From contig NZ_JABBAL010000015.1 of the NCBI RefSeq assembly GCF_018607995.1, forward strand, positions 197,078 through 261,077: a stretch of 64,000 bases of DNA, written 5' to 3'. This DNA is from Planktotalea sp. Lineage in GTDB: Bacteria; Pseudomonadota; Alphaproteobacteria; Rhodobacterales; Rhodobacteraceae. The position numbers and the translations under genes were made by a program. Below are positions 35,439 to 44,887 of the stretch, piece after piece (the stretch's first letter is position 1; each line of letters begins with the position of its first letter). Below the pieces are notes generated by a model. That model was not told the origin of the DNA and made no database searches. It was given only the letters and a program-made list of their open reading frames with translations.

Positions 35439-36920
35439 TTAGATCGCGAACCAATATAGGACGCTGAAGATACCCGCTGACATCAAAGCGGCTGCAGGCA
35501 CGGTGATGACCCAAGCCGCAACGATGGTCATAAAGTGCGAGCGACGCACGAGCTTGCGACGACGACGTTCAATCGGGGCGATGGTTTTCGCTGCAGGCAC
35601 GGGGCCCTTCAGACCGCGCAAACGGCGCTCCATATGCCATTCACGATAGAATCCAACACCAAAAATGCCACCAACCGCGATGTGTGTAGAGCTAACGGGA
35701 AGGCCCAACCAGCTTGCCACAATCACAGTGATCGCAGCCGACAAAGCAACGCAATAGGCGCGCATCGGGTTCAGTTTCGTAATCTGGCTCCCCACCATGC
35801 GGATGAGTTTGGGGCCAAAGAGAAACAGGCCGAAAGAGATACCAAAGGCACCAATGATCATCACCCACATCGGGATCGCGACTTTGGATGAAAAGTCGCC
35901 AAACTCCGAGGCATGTACAATTGCTGCCAGCGGACCAACCGCGTTCGCAACATCGTTGGCACCATGTGCGAAACTCAGGAGGGCTGCAGAGAACACCAAA
36001 GGAATGCCGAATAGAACTTTGAGCGATTTGTTGCGATTTTCGAGGCCCTGTGACTGCTTGAGGATCAAAGGCTTAGTGATGAAATAAGTCGCCACACCTA
36101 TCGCAGCTCCGACGAGAAGCGCTGTCTGCAGGTCAATTTTGACGATCCGTTTGAGGCCTTTCATCGCCAAATAGGTCGCAAATACGCCCGCCATGATCCC
36201 GACAAGAATCGGCACCCAAACACGGGCTGCTGCAATCTTATCTTCGCGATAGATGATCTTGTGTTTTATCAAGGCAAGGAACATGGCAGCGATTAGGCCG
36301 CCCAAGACGGGTGAAATCACCCAGCTTGCAGCGATTGTGCCCATCGTTGGCCAATTCACGGCCGCCATGCCAGCGGCTGCAATGCCCGCGCCCATGACAC
36401 CGCCGACCACAGAATGCGTCGTGGAAACCGGTGCGCCGACATAGGTCGCAAGGTTGACCCAAAGCGCGGAACTGATCAGCGCGGCCATCATGGCCCACAT
36501 AAAGACTTGGCCGTCTTCTACCGCTTTCGTGTCGATAATTCCCTTGGAGATGGTCGAAACCACATCACCACCTGCCAAAAGTGCGCCTGCGCTTTCGCAC
36601 ACAGCGGCAATCGCAATCGCGCCACCCATGGTCAATGCGTTCGCGCCAACGGCGGGGCCCATATTGTTTGCGACGTCATTCGCACCAATGTTGATCGCCA
36701 TATAGGCACCAACAGCAGCGGCAGCAGCGACGATCAGGGAACCTTCGGTGCCCCCGAACCAGATAACGGCAATAAGAAACGCCAAAAGAATGAAGGCAAA
36801 GGCAATACCGAGGCCGACCATAGGGCGGGCCACGTAATTGGTCGCCATTTCAAGTTGACCAATCCGATTAAGATCGCGGTCCAGTGTTTTCCACTGGCTG
36901 CCTAAGGGGTTCTCCGCCAT
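35439..36920 (-). CDS. Inorganic phosphate transporter, PiT family
   Basis: A 493-residue secondary phosphate transporter with about ten to twelve membrane helices in two repeats. The PiT signature is seen twice: NIGANDVANNMGPAVGA in the first half and SFAHGANDVANAVGPLAAI in the second. The cytoplasmic N-terminal extension (MAENPLGSQWKTLDRDLNRI) is longer than in short PiT proteins and usual in alphaproteobacteria. The ATG at 36920 is chosen over 36953. No phoU/DUF47 partner is adjacent. It imports phosphate with protons or sodium, or metal phosphate. Confidence 0.93.
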   Translation of the reverse strand: MAENPLGSQWKTLDRDLNRIGQLEMATNYVARPMVGLGIAFAFILLAFLIAVIWFGGTEGSLIVAAAAAVGAYMAINIGANDVANNMGPAVGANALTMGGAIAIAAVCESAGALLAGGDVVSTISKGIIDTKAVEDGQVFMWAMMAALISSALWVNLATYVGAPVSTTHSVVGGVMGAGIAAAGMAAVNWPTMGTIAASWVISPVLGGLIAAMFLALIKHKIIYREDKIAAARVWVPILVGIMAGVFATYLAMKGLKRIVKIDLQTALLVGAAIGVATYFITKPLILKQSQGLENRNKSLKVLFGIPLVFSAALLSFAHGANDVANAVGPLAAIVHASEFGDFSSKVAIPMWVMIIGAFGISFGLFLFGPKLIRMVGSQITKLNPMRAYCVALSAAITVIVASWLGLPVSSTHIAVGGIFGVGFYREWHMERRLRGLKGPVPAAKTIAPIERRRRKLVRRSHFMTIVAAWVITVPAAALMSAGIFSVLYWFAI

Positions 36921-37030
36921 GCTCGATCTCTTTCGCAAACTGTAATGATGCAAAGCGATTAATTGCGAAATCGATTCAAGACAAGTGATTCATTACGCAA
37001 GACGCTGCTTTTATGCAGGATTCGCCGTGA

Positions 37031-37489
37031 TCAAAACTGCTTTAGAATTGCTTGCAAGCCAGGTTCGTCCACCATTTCTGCAGCTTCCGTTGGTTTTACC
37101 CACTTGCGTGTGCGCTCTTGCGCCTCTGGAAAACTATCTTCGAGGTGATCCACTTCGACCGCGAAAACCTGTGTTGCGCAGGATACGATTCCGCCGCCGT
37201 CCATGCGCTTATCATAATCGTAAGAGCCAAGTGGTTCAGGATTGATGTTCGCAGCCTTAACGCCCGCTTCTTCCCAAGCTTCTTGCGCCGCAGCAGCATT
37301 TGCTTCCAGCCCGTCAATGGGCCACCCTTTTGGCAAAATCCAGCGTTTGGTGTCGCGACTGGTGATCAATAGCACTTTGCGATCTGCGCCCGTACCTTTG
37401 AAGCAAATTGCAGCCACTTGAACCCGATCCGGGCGTTGGACCATCGGCTTCACCACTTCAGTCCAAGCCTTTTTAAGCATGTTAACCAT
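37031..37489 (-). CDS. NUDIX hydrolase
   Basis: A 152-residue NUDIX protein. The Nudix box is intact: GWPIDGLEANAAAAQEAWEE followed by AGV. The context PKGWPIDG and the total length resemble bacterial relatives of diphosphoinositol-polyphosphate/Ap4A hydrolases. The start is taken as ATG 37489 (MVNMLKKAWTEV), with ATG 37480 as alternative; a frame reaching back to 37678 overlaps hrpB and is not protein-like. It follows hrpB in the same direction by 68 nt. The substrate is uncertain. Confidence 0.87.
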   Translation of the reverse strand: MVNMLKKAWTEVVKPMVQRPDRVQVAAICFKGTGADRKVLLITSRDTKRWILPKGWPIDGLEANAAAAQEAWEEAGVKAANINPEPLGSYDYDKRMDGGGIVSCATQVFAVEVDHLEDSFPEAQERTRKWVKPTEAAEMVDEPGLQAILKQF

Positions 37490-37557
37490 TTTACCCTGCC
37501 ACCCACTTTTTGTTTTTATGATGACAACTCTAACAGAACATTGAAAATGTTCAACTT

Positions 37558-39987
37558 TCAGCGCGAACGCCGCTTTGCACGCAGGGTTGGATTTGCCTCG
37601 CGAGGGTTTTCTGGCCAAGGATGACGCGGATAACGTCCGCGCATATCCTTGCGCACATCGGCGTAGGATGTATCCCAAAACGTGGGAATATCCGTAGTGG
37701 TTTGCACAGGTCGCCCAGCTGGCGACAAAAGCGTCACGCGCAGTGCTTGGCCGGCAACAATCGGATGCACAACCGTGCCAAACATTTCTTGCAAACGCAG
37801 CTCTATTTCAGGCGTGCCGTATTCATAATTTACTGCAACCCGCCGCCCCAAAGGCGTTTCCACATGTGATGGCGCGGCCTGTTCAAGCCGTTGTAATTGC
37901 TCCCAGCTCAGCAAGGATTTCAAAGGCTCAAGCAGATTGAGCGCTTTGAATTGGGTCGCGGTTTTGATCCCACCAAGATAGGGCAATAGCCACTCCTGCG
38001 CGGATGAAAGCAGGCTGTCGTCAGACATGTCAGGTAAGTCTTCTCCCGCGCTACGCAGCAATGCGACGCGCGTGCGAAAACGTTCTTCATCGGGTGACAG
38101 GCTTATCCCGAGCGCGCGCACTCCCTCAAGCATAGCCTGCGCGATTGTCTCTTTAGGCACATCTTTCCAAAGCCGTTCGTCGAGGACCAGCGCCCCAAGT
38201 TTTTCGCGGCGATAAGCAATCACGCGCTTGTCGCGCTTGGACCACGCACATTCATCAATCCAGCTGATTTGATCGTCACAAAGCGTGCGAATTTCGCTAA
38301 GCTCGATCTGGACAGCCTGGCGAATGCGGGCTTCGCGCGGATTGCCGTCCGTGTCGGTGACAATGATGTAGGGCGCATTGCCCAAAACATCGCTGGGCTC
38401 CATCACAGCGCCTTTGCCACCTGACAGAATATAGCGCGGCACATCGCCGTTGCGTCTTTGTCCGATGCGATCCGGATAGGCGAGTGCTGCCATCGCACCA
38501 AGGCTCAAAGGATCGCTTTGAGTGGATGGCGCAAGCTTTTTAAGGCGAGTGATTTCCTGTTTGACGCGGCTCGCATAGTCTTTTGGGACACGGCCATCTC
38601 GCCAAGCGCGCACGCGCAGCAAAAGATCGCTGCCTGTACTGCGCCCCATAGCGTCGCGTTCATTCAGGATCGCGGCCAGTTCCGCCGATTGCGGACCCGC
38701 GTGGGCCAACATGTGGCCAAGGCGTGGATGTAGGGGAAGTCGCGCAAGCGCGTTGCCATGCGCAGTGATGCGTCGCGCAAAGTCCAATGCGCCAAGGCTT
38801 TGCAAAAGGCCCTGCGCTTCTTTCATCGCGATTGGGGCAGGCGGGCTGAGAAACGGTAGATCTTCAGGCGGCGCGCCCCAAAGCGCGAGTTCTAACGCCA
38901 GGCCTGTCAGATCAGCGGTTTCGATTTCAGCAGGGGCGAAAGCCGGCAACGCGCCGTTTTCGCCCTTTGCCCAAAGTTTGTAAGCGGTGCCCGGCGCGAC
39001 ACGGCCTGCACGGCCTGCGCGCTGGGTCGCCTCTGCGCGCGAGGCGCGTTCTGTTACAAGACGCGACATGCCTGTGCCCGGATCAAAGCGTGTGCGACGC
39101 GCAAGGCCGCTGTCCACAACTACCTGAATATCTTCTATTGTTAGCGAAGTTTCAGCGATCGACGTAGCAAGCACAACTTTGCGGCGTCCCTGTGTTTCAG
39201 GTTGGATCGCTGCGCGTTGATCTTGGAACTTCATGGCCCCAAACAGGGGGCGTAGATTGACGTCTTTGGTGATGCTTTTTGCCAAAAGCGCTTCGGTCCT
39301 GCGAATTTCACCCTCACCAGGGAGGAAGGCAAGGATGCCGCCTTGAGTTTCATTCAGCGCGGTTAGGATCAGATCAGCCATGTTCGCTTCGAAGTGGCGA
39401 TCTTTAAGGGTTGGTCGTGCGAGAAAAATAGGCTCTACAGGATAACTGCGCCCTTCGGAGGTGATCACAGGGGCGTCCCCCAGGAGGGCCGCAACAGGGG
39501 CTGCGTCAAGCGTGGCGGACATAACAATAAGGCTGAGATCCTCGCGCAGGGCCGTGCGACACTCGATACAAAGCGCAAGGCCAAGATCCGCATTGAGGGA
39601 GCGTTCATGAAATTCGTCAAAGATAACGGTGCTGATGCCCGCGAGTTCAGGATCGGTTTGGATCATGCGGGTGAGAATGCCCTCGGTGACGACTTCGATC
39701 CGCGTGTTGGGGCCGGATTTGCGTGCGCCGCGCATGGCGTAGCCCACTGTTTCACCGACCATTTCCCCAAGCTGACTTGCAAGCCGCTCCGCCGCCGCAC
39801 GTGCTGCCAAACGACGGGGTTCGAGCATGATAATTTTGCCGCGGGCTAGCTCTGCCTCCAAGACGGCCAAAGGCACTAGCGTAGTTTTGCCTGCACCGGG
39901 CGGCGCTTGCAGAACCGCGATGCCATGGGACTTGAGCGCACTTAGCAACTCAGGAAGGACAGCATCAATGGGCAATTTGGTTTGCAT
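37558..39987 (-). CDS. hrpB: ATP-dependent RNA helicase HrpB
   Basis: An 809-residue DEAH-box helicase. Walker A is APPGAGKTTLVPLAVL (about residues 28-43), motif II is FDEFHERSLNADLGLAL, motif III MSATLD, and motif VI TQRAGRAGRVAPGTAYKLW. The HrpB-specific C-terminal domain follows, with VAVNYEYGTPEIELRLQEMF-type sequence and the end RYPRHPWPENPREANPTLRA, the hallmark of HrpB. The ATG at 39987 (MQTKLPIDAVLPEL) is preferred to 40005. Its physiological role is poorly known; processing or decay of RNA is assumed. Divergent from meaB. Confidence 0.95.
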   Translation of the reverse strand: MQTKLPIDAVLPELLSALKSHGIAVLQAPPGAGKTTLVPLAVLEAELARGKIIMLEPRRLAARAAAERLASQLGEMVGETVGYAMRGARKSGPNTRIEVVTEGILTRMIQTDPELAGISTVIFDEFHERSLNADLGLALCIECRTALREDLSLIVMSATLDAAPVAALLGDAPVITSEGRSYPVEPIFLARPTLKDRHFEANMADLILTALNETQGGILAFLPGEGEIRRTEALLAKSITKDVNLRPLFGAMKFQDQRAAIQPETQGRRKVVLATSIAETSLTIEDIQVVVDSGLARRTRFDPGTGMSRLVTERASRAEATQRAGRAGRVAPGTAYKLWAKGENGALPAFAPAEIETADLTGLALELALWGAPPEDLPFLSPPAPIAMKEAQGLLQSLGALDFARRITAHGNALARLPLHPRLGHMLAHAGPQSAELAAILNERDAMGRSTGSDLLLRVRAWRDGRVPKDYASRVKQEITRLKKLAPSTQSDPLSLGAMAALAYPDRIGQRRNGDVPRYILSGGKGAVMEPSDVLGNAPYIIVTDTDGNPREARIRQAVQIELSEIRTLCDDQISWIDECAWSKRDKRVIAYRREKLGALVLDERLWKDVPKETIAQAMLEGVRALGISLSPDEERFRTRVALLRSAGEDLPDMSDDSLLSSAQEWLLPYLGGIKTATQFKALNLLEPLKSLLSWEQLQRLEQAAPSHVETPLGRRVAVNYEYGTPEIELRLQEMFGTVVHPIVAGQALRVTLLSPAGRPVQTTTDIPTFWDTSYADVRKDMRGRYPRHPWPENPREANPTLRAKRRSR

Positions 39988-40073
39988 GTTTCCTCTATCG
40001 TTCAAAGCGCGGGGCTAGACAACGCCTGCATGCTCGTTGAAAAAAGGCCAATCAATTTTCGGAAGGTCCCATT

Positions 40074-41051
40074 ATGGATATTCACGCGCTTGCACAGTCT
40101 GTCCAGTTAGGTGAAAGACGTGCTTTGGCGCGTGCGATCACGCTGGTTGAAAGTGTGCGTGCAGATCATCGTGCGCAAGCGGCCGAACTGCTGGAACTGC
40201 TATCGTTGGGCGGACGACAAGCCCTGCGTATCGGTCTGTCTGGAACGCCTGGTGTCGGTAAATCGACCTTCATTGAAAGCTTCGGGATGAGCTTGATTGC
40301 GCAGGGTATGCGTGTGGCTGTGCTTGCAGTTGATCCCAGTTCGACCCGTTCGGGCGGATCCATCCTTGGGGATAAGACGCGCATGGATCGTTTGTCGCGT
40401 GTGCCTGAAGCGTTTATTCGACCTTCCCCCTCTCAAACGCATTTGGGCGGTGTTGCGCGCCGATCGCGCGAGGCGGTGGCCGTGTGTGAGGCGGCTGGGT
40501 TCGATGTGGTCTTGATCGAAACTGTTGGGGTTGGTCAGTCCGAAACGATGGTGGCGCAAATGGCGGATTTGTTCGTGCTTTTACTGGCCCCAGCAGGTGG
40601 GGACGAGTTGCAGGGCGTGAAACGCGGCATCATGGAAATGGCGGATCTGATCTTGATCAATAAGGCGGACGGCGATTTGAAACCTGCGGCCACACGCACG
40701 ATGGCGGATTATGCAGGGGCTTTGCGGCTTCTTCGCAAGCGCGCGCAAGATCCAGAGGATTTCCCCAAGGCTTTGGCGGTGTCCGCGTTGGAAGAGAACG
40801 GGTTGCAAACCGCATGGGATGAAATGAGCACATTGATCGCATGGCGGCGCGAACACTGTTTCTTTGATCGCGCGCGCGCAGAGCAAGCACGGTTCTGGTT
40901 TGAAGAGGACGTGCGCCAAGCCCTGCTTTCGCGGCTCACCAAGGTTGGACCGCTGCGTGATACGATGTCGGATTTGGGCGATGCGGTTGCGCGCGGCGAT
41001 GTGACATCCGCCTTGGCCGCGAAACAGATGCAGGACTTGCTGTTTCGTTAG
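40074..41051 (+). CDS. meaB: Methylmalonyl-CoA mutase-associated GTPase MeaB
   Basis: A 325-residue G3E GTPase that protects and loads B12-dependent methylmalonyl-CoA (or ethylmalonyl-CoA) mutase. The P-loop is GLSGTPGVGKSTFIESFG (about residues 48-65), then VDPSSTRSGGSILGDKTRM and FDVVLIETVGVGQSE, all diagnostic of MeaB/ArgK. The mutase gene is not adjacent. Functionally it links with the cobalt/B12 genes and the malyl-CoA lyase in this window. It converges on the phosphotransferase gene with a 4-bp overlap. Confidence 0.94.
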   Translation: MDIHALAQSVQLGERRALARAITLVESVRADHRAQAAELLELLSLGGRQALRIGLSGTPGVGKSTFIESFGMSLIAQGMRVAVLAVDPSSTRSGGSILGDKTRMDRLSRVPEAFIRPSPSQTHLGGVARRSREAVAVCEAAGFDVVLIETVGVGQSETMVAQMADLFVLLLAPAGGDELQGVKRGIMEMADLILINKADGDLKPAATRTMADYAGALRLLRKRAQDPEDFPKALAVSALEENGLQTAWDEMSTLIAWRREHCFFDRARAEQARFWFEEDVRQALLSRLTKVGPLRDTMSDLGDAVARGDVTSALAAKQMQDLLFR

Positions 41052-42058
41052 GTGAGCTTGCGCGCATCCCGTGCGAGCAGTGCGACAAACCCTGCAATCA
41101 TATCGTTGTTCTTGGGGTTTGACGCATTCCCATCCCGTGCGCGTTTCAGCACGCCCTGCACAATCGCGAGAAAGCGAAAGTAGGAAAACACCAGATAAAA
41201 GTTCCAATTGTCAGGGACTTGCGTGCCGCGTCTGTCACAGTATCTCGTCACATATTCTTCTTCTGTCGGAAGCCCTATTGACGCGCGATCCATGCCTGCG
41301 AGCCCCTTGAACTCCGCCGCATTCGGCAAACGCCAATGCATGCATTGATAGGCTAGATCGGCGAGGGGGTGGCCAAGCGTGCTCAGCTCCCAATCAAGCA
41401 GCGCGAGGATCTGGGGGTTGTCTTTCGCGTAGATCATATTGTCGATGCGGTAATCGCCATGCACAATTGCGCTGGCCCCGTCATCGTCGGGCATATTGGC
41501 GGTTAGCCAGTCCATTACGTAATCCGCATCGTCGAGGGTTTGGGTTTCCGCCGCTTTGTATTGCTGGCCCCACCGCGATACTTGTCGCTCAAAATAATTG
41601 CCCGGTTTGCCGTAATCGTTAAGCTCGATGTTCGCAGGATCAACCGAATGCAGCGCTGCCAAAGTGGCGTTCATCGCGTCATAAATCGCGGCGCGATCAT
41701 GCAGGGCGAGCTCTGGCAAAGCGGGGTCCCAGAAGATGCGACCGTCGAGATACTCCATCACGAAGAACTGCGTGCCCATCGGGCTTTCATCGCCCGAGAG
41801 GTGCAACATCTTTGGAACAGGTACGTTCGTGCCCGCTAGGGCTTGCATAACGCGGAATTCACGATCAACCGCATGGGCCGATTTCAACAATTTCCCTGGT
41901 GGTTTCGCGCGCAGAACATATTTCGACGCACCCGAACTTAGCAAATATGTCGGATTGGACTGCCCATCTGAAAACTTTTCAACGCTTTTTAGAGGGCCGA
42001 AATCCTCCAGATGCTCTTGTAAATAGCGTTGTAGGTCGTCGTGATCATATATGTGCAT
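41048..42058 (-). CDS. APH-fold phosphotransferase (ACAD10/11 or LvaA type)
   Basis: A 336-residue kinase of the aminoglycoside phosphotransferase fold. Seen are [10 protein letters not shown] and [13 protein letters not shown] at the N-terminal lobe, the catalytic loop [15 protein letters not shown] (HGD..xxN) and [19 protein letters not shown], the metal Asp. This subfamily is the one fused to acyl-CoA dehydrogenase in human ACAD10/ACAD11 and found as LvaA beside a dehydrogenase in levulinate degradation, where it phosphorylates 4-hydroxyacyl-CoA. The divergent acyl-CoA dehydrogenase at 42158 fits that pairing. It is not an antibiotic resistance enzyme on this evidence. Confidence 0.87.
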   Translation of the reverse strand: MHIYDHDDLQRYLQEHLEDFGPLKSVEKFSDGQSNPTYLLSSGASKYVLRAKPPGKLLKSAHAVDREFRVMQALAGTNVPVPKMLHLSGDESPMGTQFFVMEYLDGRIFWDPALPELALHDRAAIYDAMNATLAALHSVDPANIELNDYGKPGNYFERQVSRWGQQYKAAETQTLDDADYVMDWLTANMPDDDGASAIVHGDYRIDNMIYAKDNPQILALLDWELSTLGHPLADLAYQCMHWRLPNAAEFKGLAGMDRASIGLPTEEEYVTRYCDRRGTQVPDNWNFYLVFSYFRFLAIVQGVLKRARDGNASNPKNNDMIAGFVALLARDARKLT

Positions 42059-42157
42059 CGCGTTACGTTCCGTCAGTGGGCATGGACAAGCTTCCTCTTA
42101 GTAAGCAATCCTTTCGCCAAACCCACAACTGTTACCTTGCGAAAGGATGCCGCCGAT

Positions 42158-43393
42158 ATGAGCATGAACCTAGGCTTGAACGAGGTGCATGCACCGCTTT
42201 TGCAGTGCGTGCGCGAAATGATTCGTGATGAGGTGATGCCGCTCGAAGACGAATATCACGCGGAGATCGGCAAGGATGATCGCTGGACTTACACGGCGCG
42301 GCAAGCGGAGATCCTCGAGAGGTTGAAGGCCAAAGCAAAGGCTGCGGGTCTTTGGAATTTCTGGCTAACGGATAGTGAGCGCGGGTTTGGCCTATCCACA
42401 GTAGACTATGCCTATTTCGCCGAAGAAATGGGCCGCACCCCGCTTGGGGCAGAGGTGTTTAATTGCTCTGCGCCTGATACGGGCAACATGGAAGTCTTTG
42501 AACGCTATGGCACGGATGCGCTGCGCGAGCGGTGGTTAACGCCACTTTTGGCGGGTGAGATCCGCTCTGCTTATTTGATGACGGAGCCGGATGTTGCCAG
42601 TTCTGATGCGACCAACATTTCGCTGTCGTGCGTGCGCGATGGGAATGAGTACGTGTTGAACGGTGAAAAATGGTGGGCCAGCGGGGCAGGCGACCCGCGG
42701 TGTAAGGTCTACATCGTTATGGTAAATACAGGTGCGGCGGATGCACCCAAACACCAGCGCCATTCGATGATTGTTGTGGATGCCGAGAGTGCTGGTATCG
42801 AAGTGTTGCGACCTATGCAGGTTTACGGCCATGATGATGCGCCGCACGGACATATGCATATTCGATTTACCGATGTGCGCGTTCCAGCTGAGAACCTGTT
42901 GCTGGGCGAAGGTCGTGGATTTGAAATTGCGCAAGGTCGGCTGGGGCCAGGGCGTATTCACCATTGCATGCGCTCTATCGGCCAAGCGGAATCAGCGCTG
43001 GAAATGATGTGCAAACGCTCGCTGGCGCGCGAGGCTTTTGGCAAACCATTGGCGCAGTTAGGCGCGAATTTCGATATAATCGCAGAGTGCCGCATGGAGA
43101 TCGAACAAGCGCGTTTGATGTGTCTAAAAGCGGCTTGGATGATGGATAAGGGCGATGGCCGTTCCGCCGCCCCCTATATTTCGCAGATCAAAGTTGTGGC
43201 CCCGAATATGGCGCTCAAAGTGATTGACCAAGCGGTGCAAATGTTTGGCGCACAAGGGATTTCGCAGGACACGCCGCTTGCGATGGCATGGACATGGCAG
43301 CGTGCCTTGCGCTTTGCTGATGGGCCGGATGCAGTGCATCGCCGTCAAGTTGCGCGGGCTGAGTTGAAAAAATACACACAAGAGCGCATGTAA
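42158..43393 (+). CDS. Acyl-CoA dehydrogenase (ACAD11/LvaC-like)
   Basis: A 411-residue FAD enzyme with the usual N-terminal helical, middle beta and C-terminal helical domains. [17 protein letters not shown] is the FAD/substrate loop, [20 protein letters not shown] the middle domain, and [20 protein letters not shown] lies near the end. The phrase [14 protein letters not shown] is typical of the ACAD10/11 subgroup, as I recall. The ATG at 42158 has AAAGGA upstream; an in-frame start at 42041 would overlap the divergent kinase. Electrons would go to ETF and then to the ETF-ubiquinone oxidoreductase in this window. The 99-nt gap to the kinase holds a shared control region. Confidence 0.9.
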   Translation: MSMNLGLNEVHAPLLQCVREMIRDEVMPLEDEYHAEIGKDDRWTYTARQAEILERLKAKAKAAGLWNFWLTDSERGFGLSTVDYAYFAEEMGRTPLGAEVFNCSAPDTGNMEVFERYGTDALRERWLTPLLAGEIRSAYLMTEPDVASSDATNISLSCVRDGNEYVLNGEKWWASGAGDPRCKVYIVMVNTGAADAPKHQRHSMIVVDAESAGIEVLRPMQVYGHDDAPHGHMHIRFTDVRVPAENLLLGEGRGFEIAQGRLGPGRIHHCMRSIGQAESALEMMCKRSLAREAFGKPLAQLGANFDIIAECRMEIEQARLMCLKAAWMMDKGDGRSAAPYISQIKVVAPNMALKVIDQAVQMFGAQGISQDTPLAMAWTWQRALRFADGPDAVHRRQVARAELKKYTQERM

Positions 43394-43417
43394 GCCGCCT
43401 GAGGGATGGTGAATCGC

Positions 43418-43446
43418 TTGACGCCTATCTGATATCCCCCTAAGAG
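43418..43446 (+). promoter_or_regulatory. Predicted promoter of rpmB
   Basis: TTGACG (43418-43423), a 17-nt spacer and TAAGAG (43441-43446), about 90 nt before the rpmB start. Confidence 0.45.
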
Positions 43447-43537
43447 CGGCCAAGAGATTTATACGCCTTAGCGAAAGCTTTGCCCAATTTTGCACGCTAG
43501 GGTTCGCTTAGCACCAAATGAACACGAGGATATGCCC

Positions 43538-43825
43538 ATGTCGCGCCGTTGCGAATTGACCGGAAAAGGCCCGATGACGGGCAACAACGTAAGCCACGCT
43601 AAGAACCGCACACGCCGTCGGTTTTTGCCAAACTTGAATGATGTGACGCTTCAGTCCGAGATTCTGGGTCGCGGCATTAAGCTCAAGATCTGTGCTGCTG
43701 CATTGCGCACTGTTGACCACCGCGGTGGTTTGGATCAGTTTTTCGCTAAGTCCAAGGACAGCGAATTGTCTGACAGCGCGTTGAAAGTGAAAAAAGAGAT
43801 CGCGAAAGCACAGGCAGCCGCCTAA
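43538..43825 (+). CDS. rpmB: 50S ribosomal protein L28
   Basis: A 95-residue L28. [20 protein letters not shown] is the universal N-terminus and [20 protein letters not shown] the core. The ATG at 43538 is 7 nt after GAGGA (43526-43530), the right spacing; an ATG at 43532 is only one base from it. Only one N-terminal Cys is seen, so this is the C-minus, zinc-free form. Followed by a strong terminator. Confidence 0.97.
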   Translation: MSRRCELTGKGPMTGNNVSHAKNRTRRRFLPNLNDVTLQSEILGRGIKLKICAAALRTVDHRGGLDQFFAKSKDSELSDSALKVKKEIAKAQAAA

Positions 43826-43850
43826 ACCTTTCGAGCCTTGCTAAAGTTTT

Positions 43851-43886
43851 GCGCCCCGTGGCTTACGCTACGGGGCGCTTCTTTTT
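43851..43886 (+). terminator. Rho-independent terminator of rpmB
   Basis: Stem GCGCCCCGT/ACGGGGCGC with a 10-nt loop followed by TTCTTTTT, 25 nt after the rpmB stop. Confidence 0.9.
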
Positions 43887-43927
43887 GTCCGTTGAAGACC
43901 GTGTGCTGTCGCATTAAGTCTGGCTTG

Positions 43928-44275
43928 ATGAAGCGATTTGCTCATATCCTTAGTTTCAGCCTCGTGGCGCTGATTGTGCTGACTGCGCAAAGCGCAGCAG
44001 TTGCGCGCACGATGACGGATGCGACTGGCCAAATGGTGATTTGCACCGGCACTGGCCCAATGATGGTCTACGTGGATGAACAAGGTGAGCCGACTGGCGC
44101 GCCACAGATTTGTCCTGAGTATGCGTTGTCCCTTATTGTTGCTTTGACGCCGTCGGAAATCGATTCTTTATCTTCGGGTGTTTGGTTTAAAGAGCGGACG
44201 GATGATCTTGCTCGGTCTCGCGTGATTTTGAAGTTTGGCACCCCAAGCGCGCGGGGTCCTCCTAACTTGATCTGA
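43928..44275 (+). CDS. Small exported protein, likely copper-associated (DUF2946-like)
   Basis: A 115-residue protein with a signal peptide (MKRFAHILSFSLVALIVLTA, cleavage probably after AQSAAVA). The mature part has MVICTGTGPMMVYVDEQGEP and GAPQICPEYALSLI: two cysteines and several methionines. This pattern resembles DUF2946-like proteins that sit upstream of copper chaperones in roseobacters. The gene ends 44 nt before the PCu(A)C gene, suggesting one transcript. The function is inferred from position and Met/Cys content. Confidence 0.65.
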   Translation: MKRFAHILSFSLVALIVLTAQSAAVARTMTDATGQMVICTGTGPMMVYVDEQGEPTGAPQICPEYALSLIVALTPSEIDSLSSGVWFKERTDDLARSRVILKFGTPSARGPPNLI

Positions 44276-44319
44276 TTCAAATTTTTTTCTCGTAATCAAA
44301 TCAGTAAAGGAGAGACGCG

Positions 44320-44796
44320 ATGTCTTTTACTACTAAACTCATTGCCGCACTTGCGGTCACCACCTTCGCCATCCCCGCGTTTGCGGACAGCATTATGATC
44401 AAAGACGCCTATGTGCGCACGGCTATGAAGGGAGCGAAATCAGGTGCGGCCTTCATGCAGATCATGAACCATTCAGACACTGACGACCGTTTGATTTCTG
44501 CCGCATCGGATGTGGCAAAAAAGGTTGAGCTGCACACGCATATGGATATGGGCGAAGGAGTCATGAAGATGATGCACGTTGAAGAGGGGTTTGTGATCCC
44601 CGCAGGTGGCATGCACGGTCTGTCACGGGGTGGCGATCATGTGATGTTCATGGGACTGACCGAAGACATGATCCAAGGCGAGAGCGTTGAGGTCACGTTG
44701 ACGTTCGAGCAGGCCGGAGACATGGTAGTGCAGATCCCTGTTGATCTTGAGCGTCAGGATCATGGCGCAATGAAGCATGGCGATATGGATCATTAA
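44320..44796 (+). CDS. Periplasmic copper chaperone PCu(A)C
   Basis: A 158-residue exported copper chaperone that delivers Cu(I) to the CuA site of cytochrome oxidase. Signal peptide MSFTTKLIAALAVTTFAIPA with cleavage near AFA-DS. The mature protein carries the family's copper-ligand spacing: VELHTHMDMGEGVMKM and, later, GMHGLSRGGDHVMFMGL (the H(M)x10Mx21HxM pattern). The tail is Met/His rich (DHGAMKHGDMDH), an extra copper site. AAGGAG lies before ATG 44320. Paired with the small Met/Cys protein upstream. Confidence 0.92.
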   Translation: MSFTTKLIAALAVTTFAIPAFADSIMIKDAYVRTAMKGAKSGAAFMQIMNHSDTDDRLISAASDVAKKVELHTHMDMGEGVMKMMHVEEGFVIPAGGMHGLSRGGDHVMFMGLTEDMIQGESVEVTLTFEQAGDMVVQIPVDLERQDHGAMKHGDMDH

Positions 44797-44801
44797 GCGG
44801 T

Positions 44802-44860
44802 GAGGGGGCATTGCCCCCGCGCCTTTGGCGCTCCCTCAAAGTTTATTTGGAAAGAAGAAG
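44802..44860 (+). repeat. Recurrent intergenic element, copy C
   Basis: GAGGGGGCATTGCCCCCGC hairpin, then GCGCTCCCTCAAAGTTTATT and TGGAAAGAAGAAG. It lies after the PCu(A)C gene and before the GST gene, in the same direction. The most diverged of the four copies. Confidence 0.5.
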
Positions 44861-44887
44861 CGGGGCGTTGTACTTTAGGGGAGCGAA

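Noticed and set aside
41048-42058. Antibiotic resistance reading of the APH-fold gene
   Set aside because: Sequence and the linked acyl-CoA dehydrogenase point to the ACAD10/11-LvaA subfamily, not aminoglycoside kinases.
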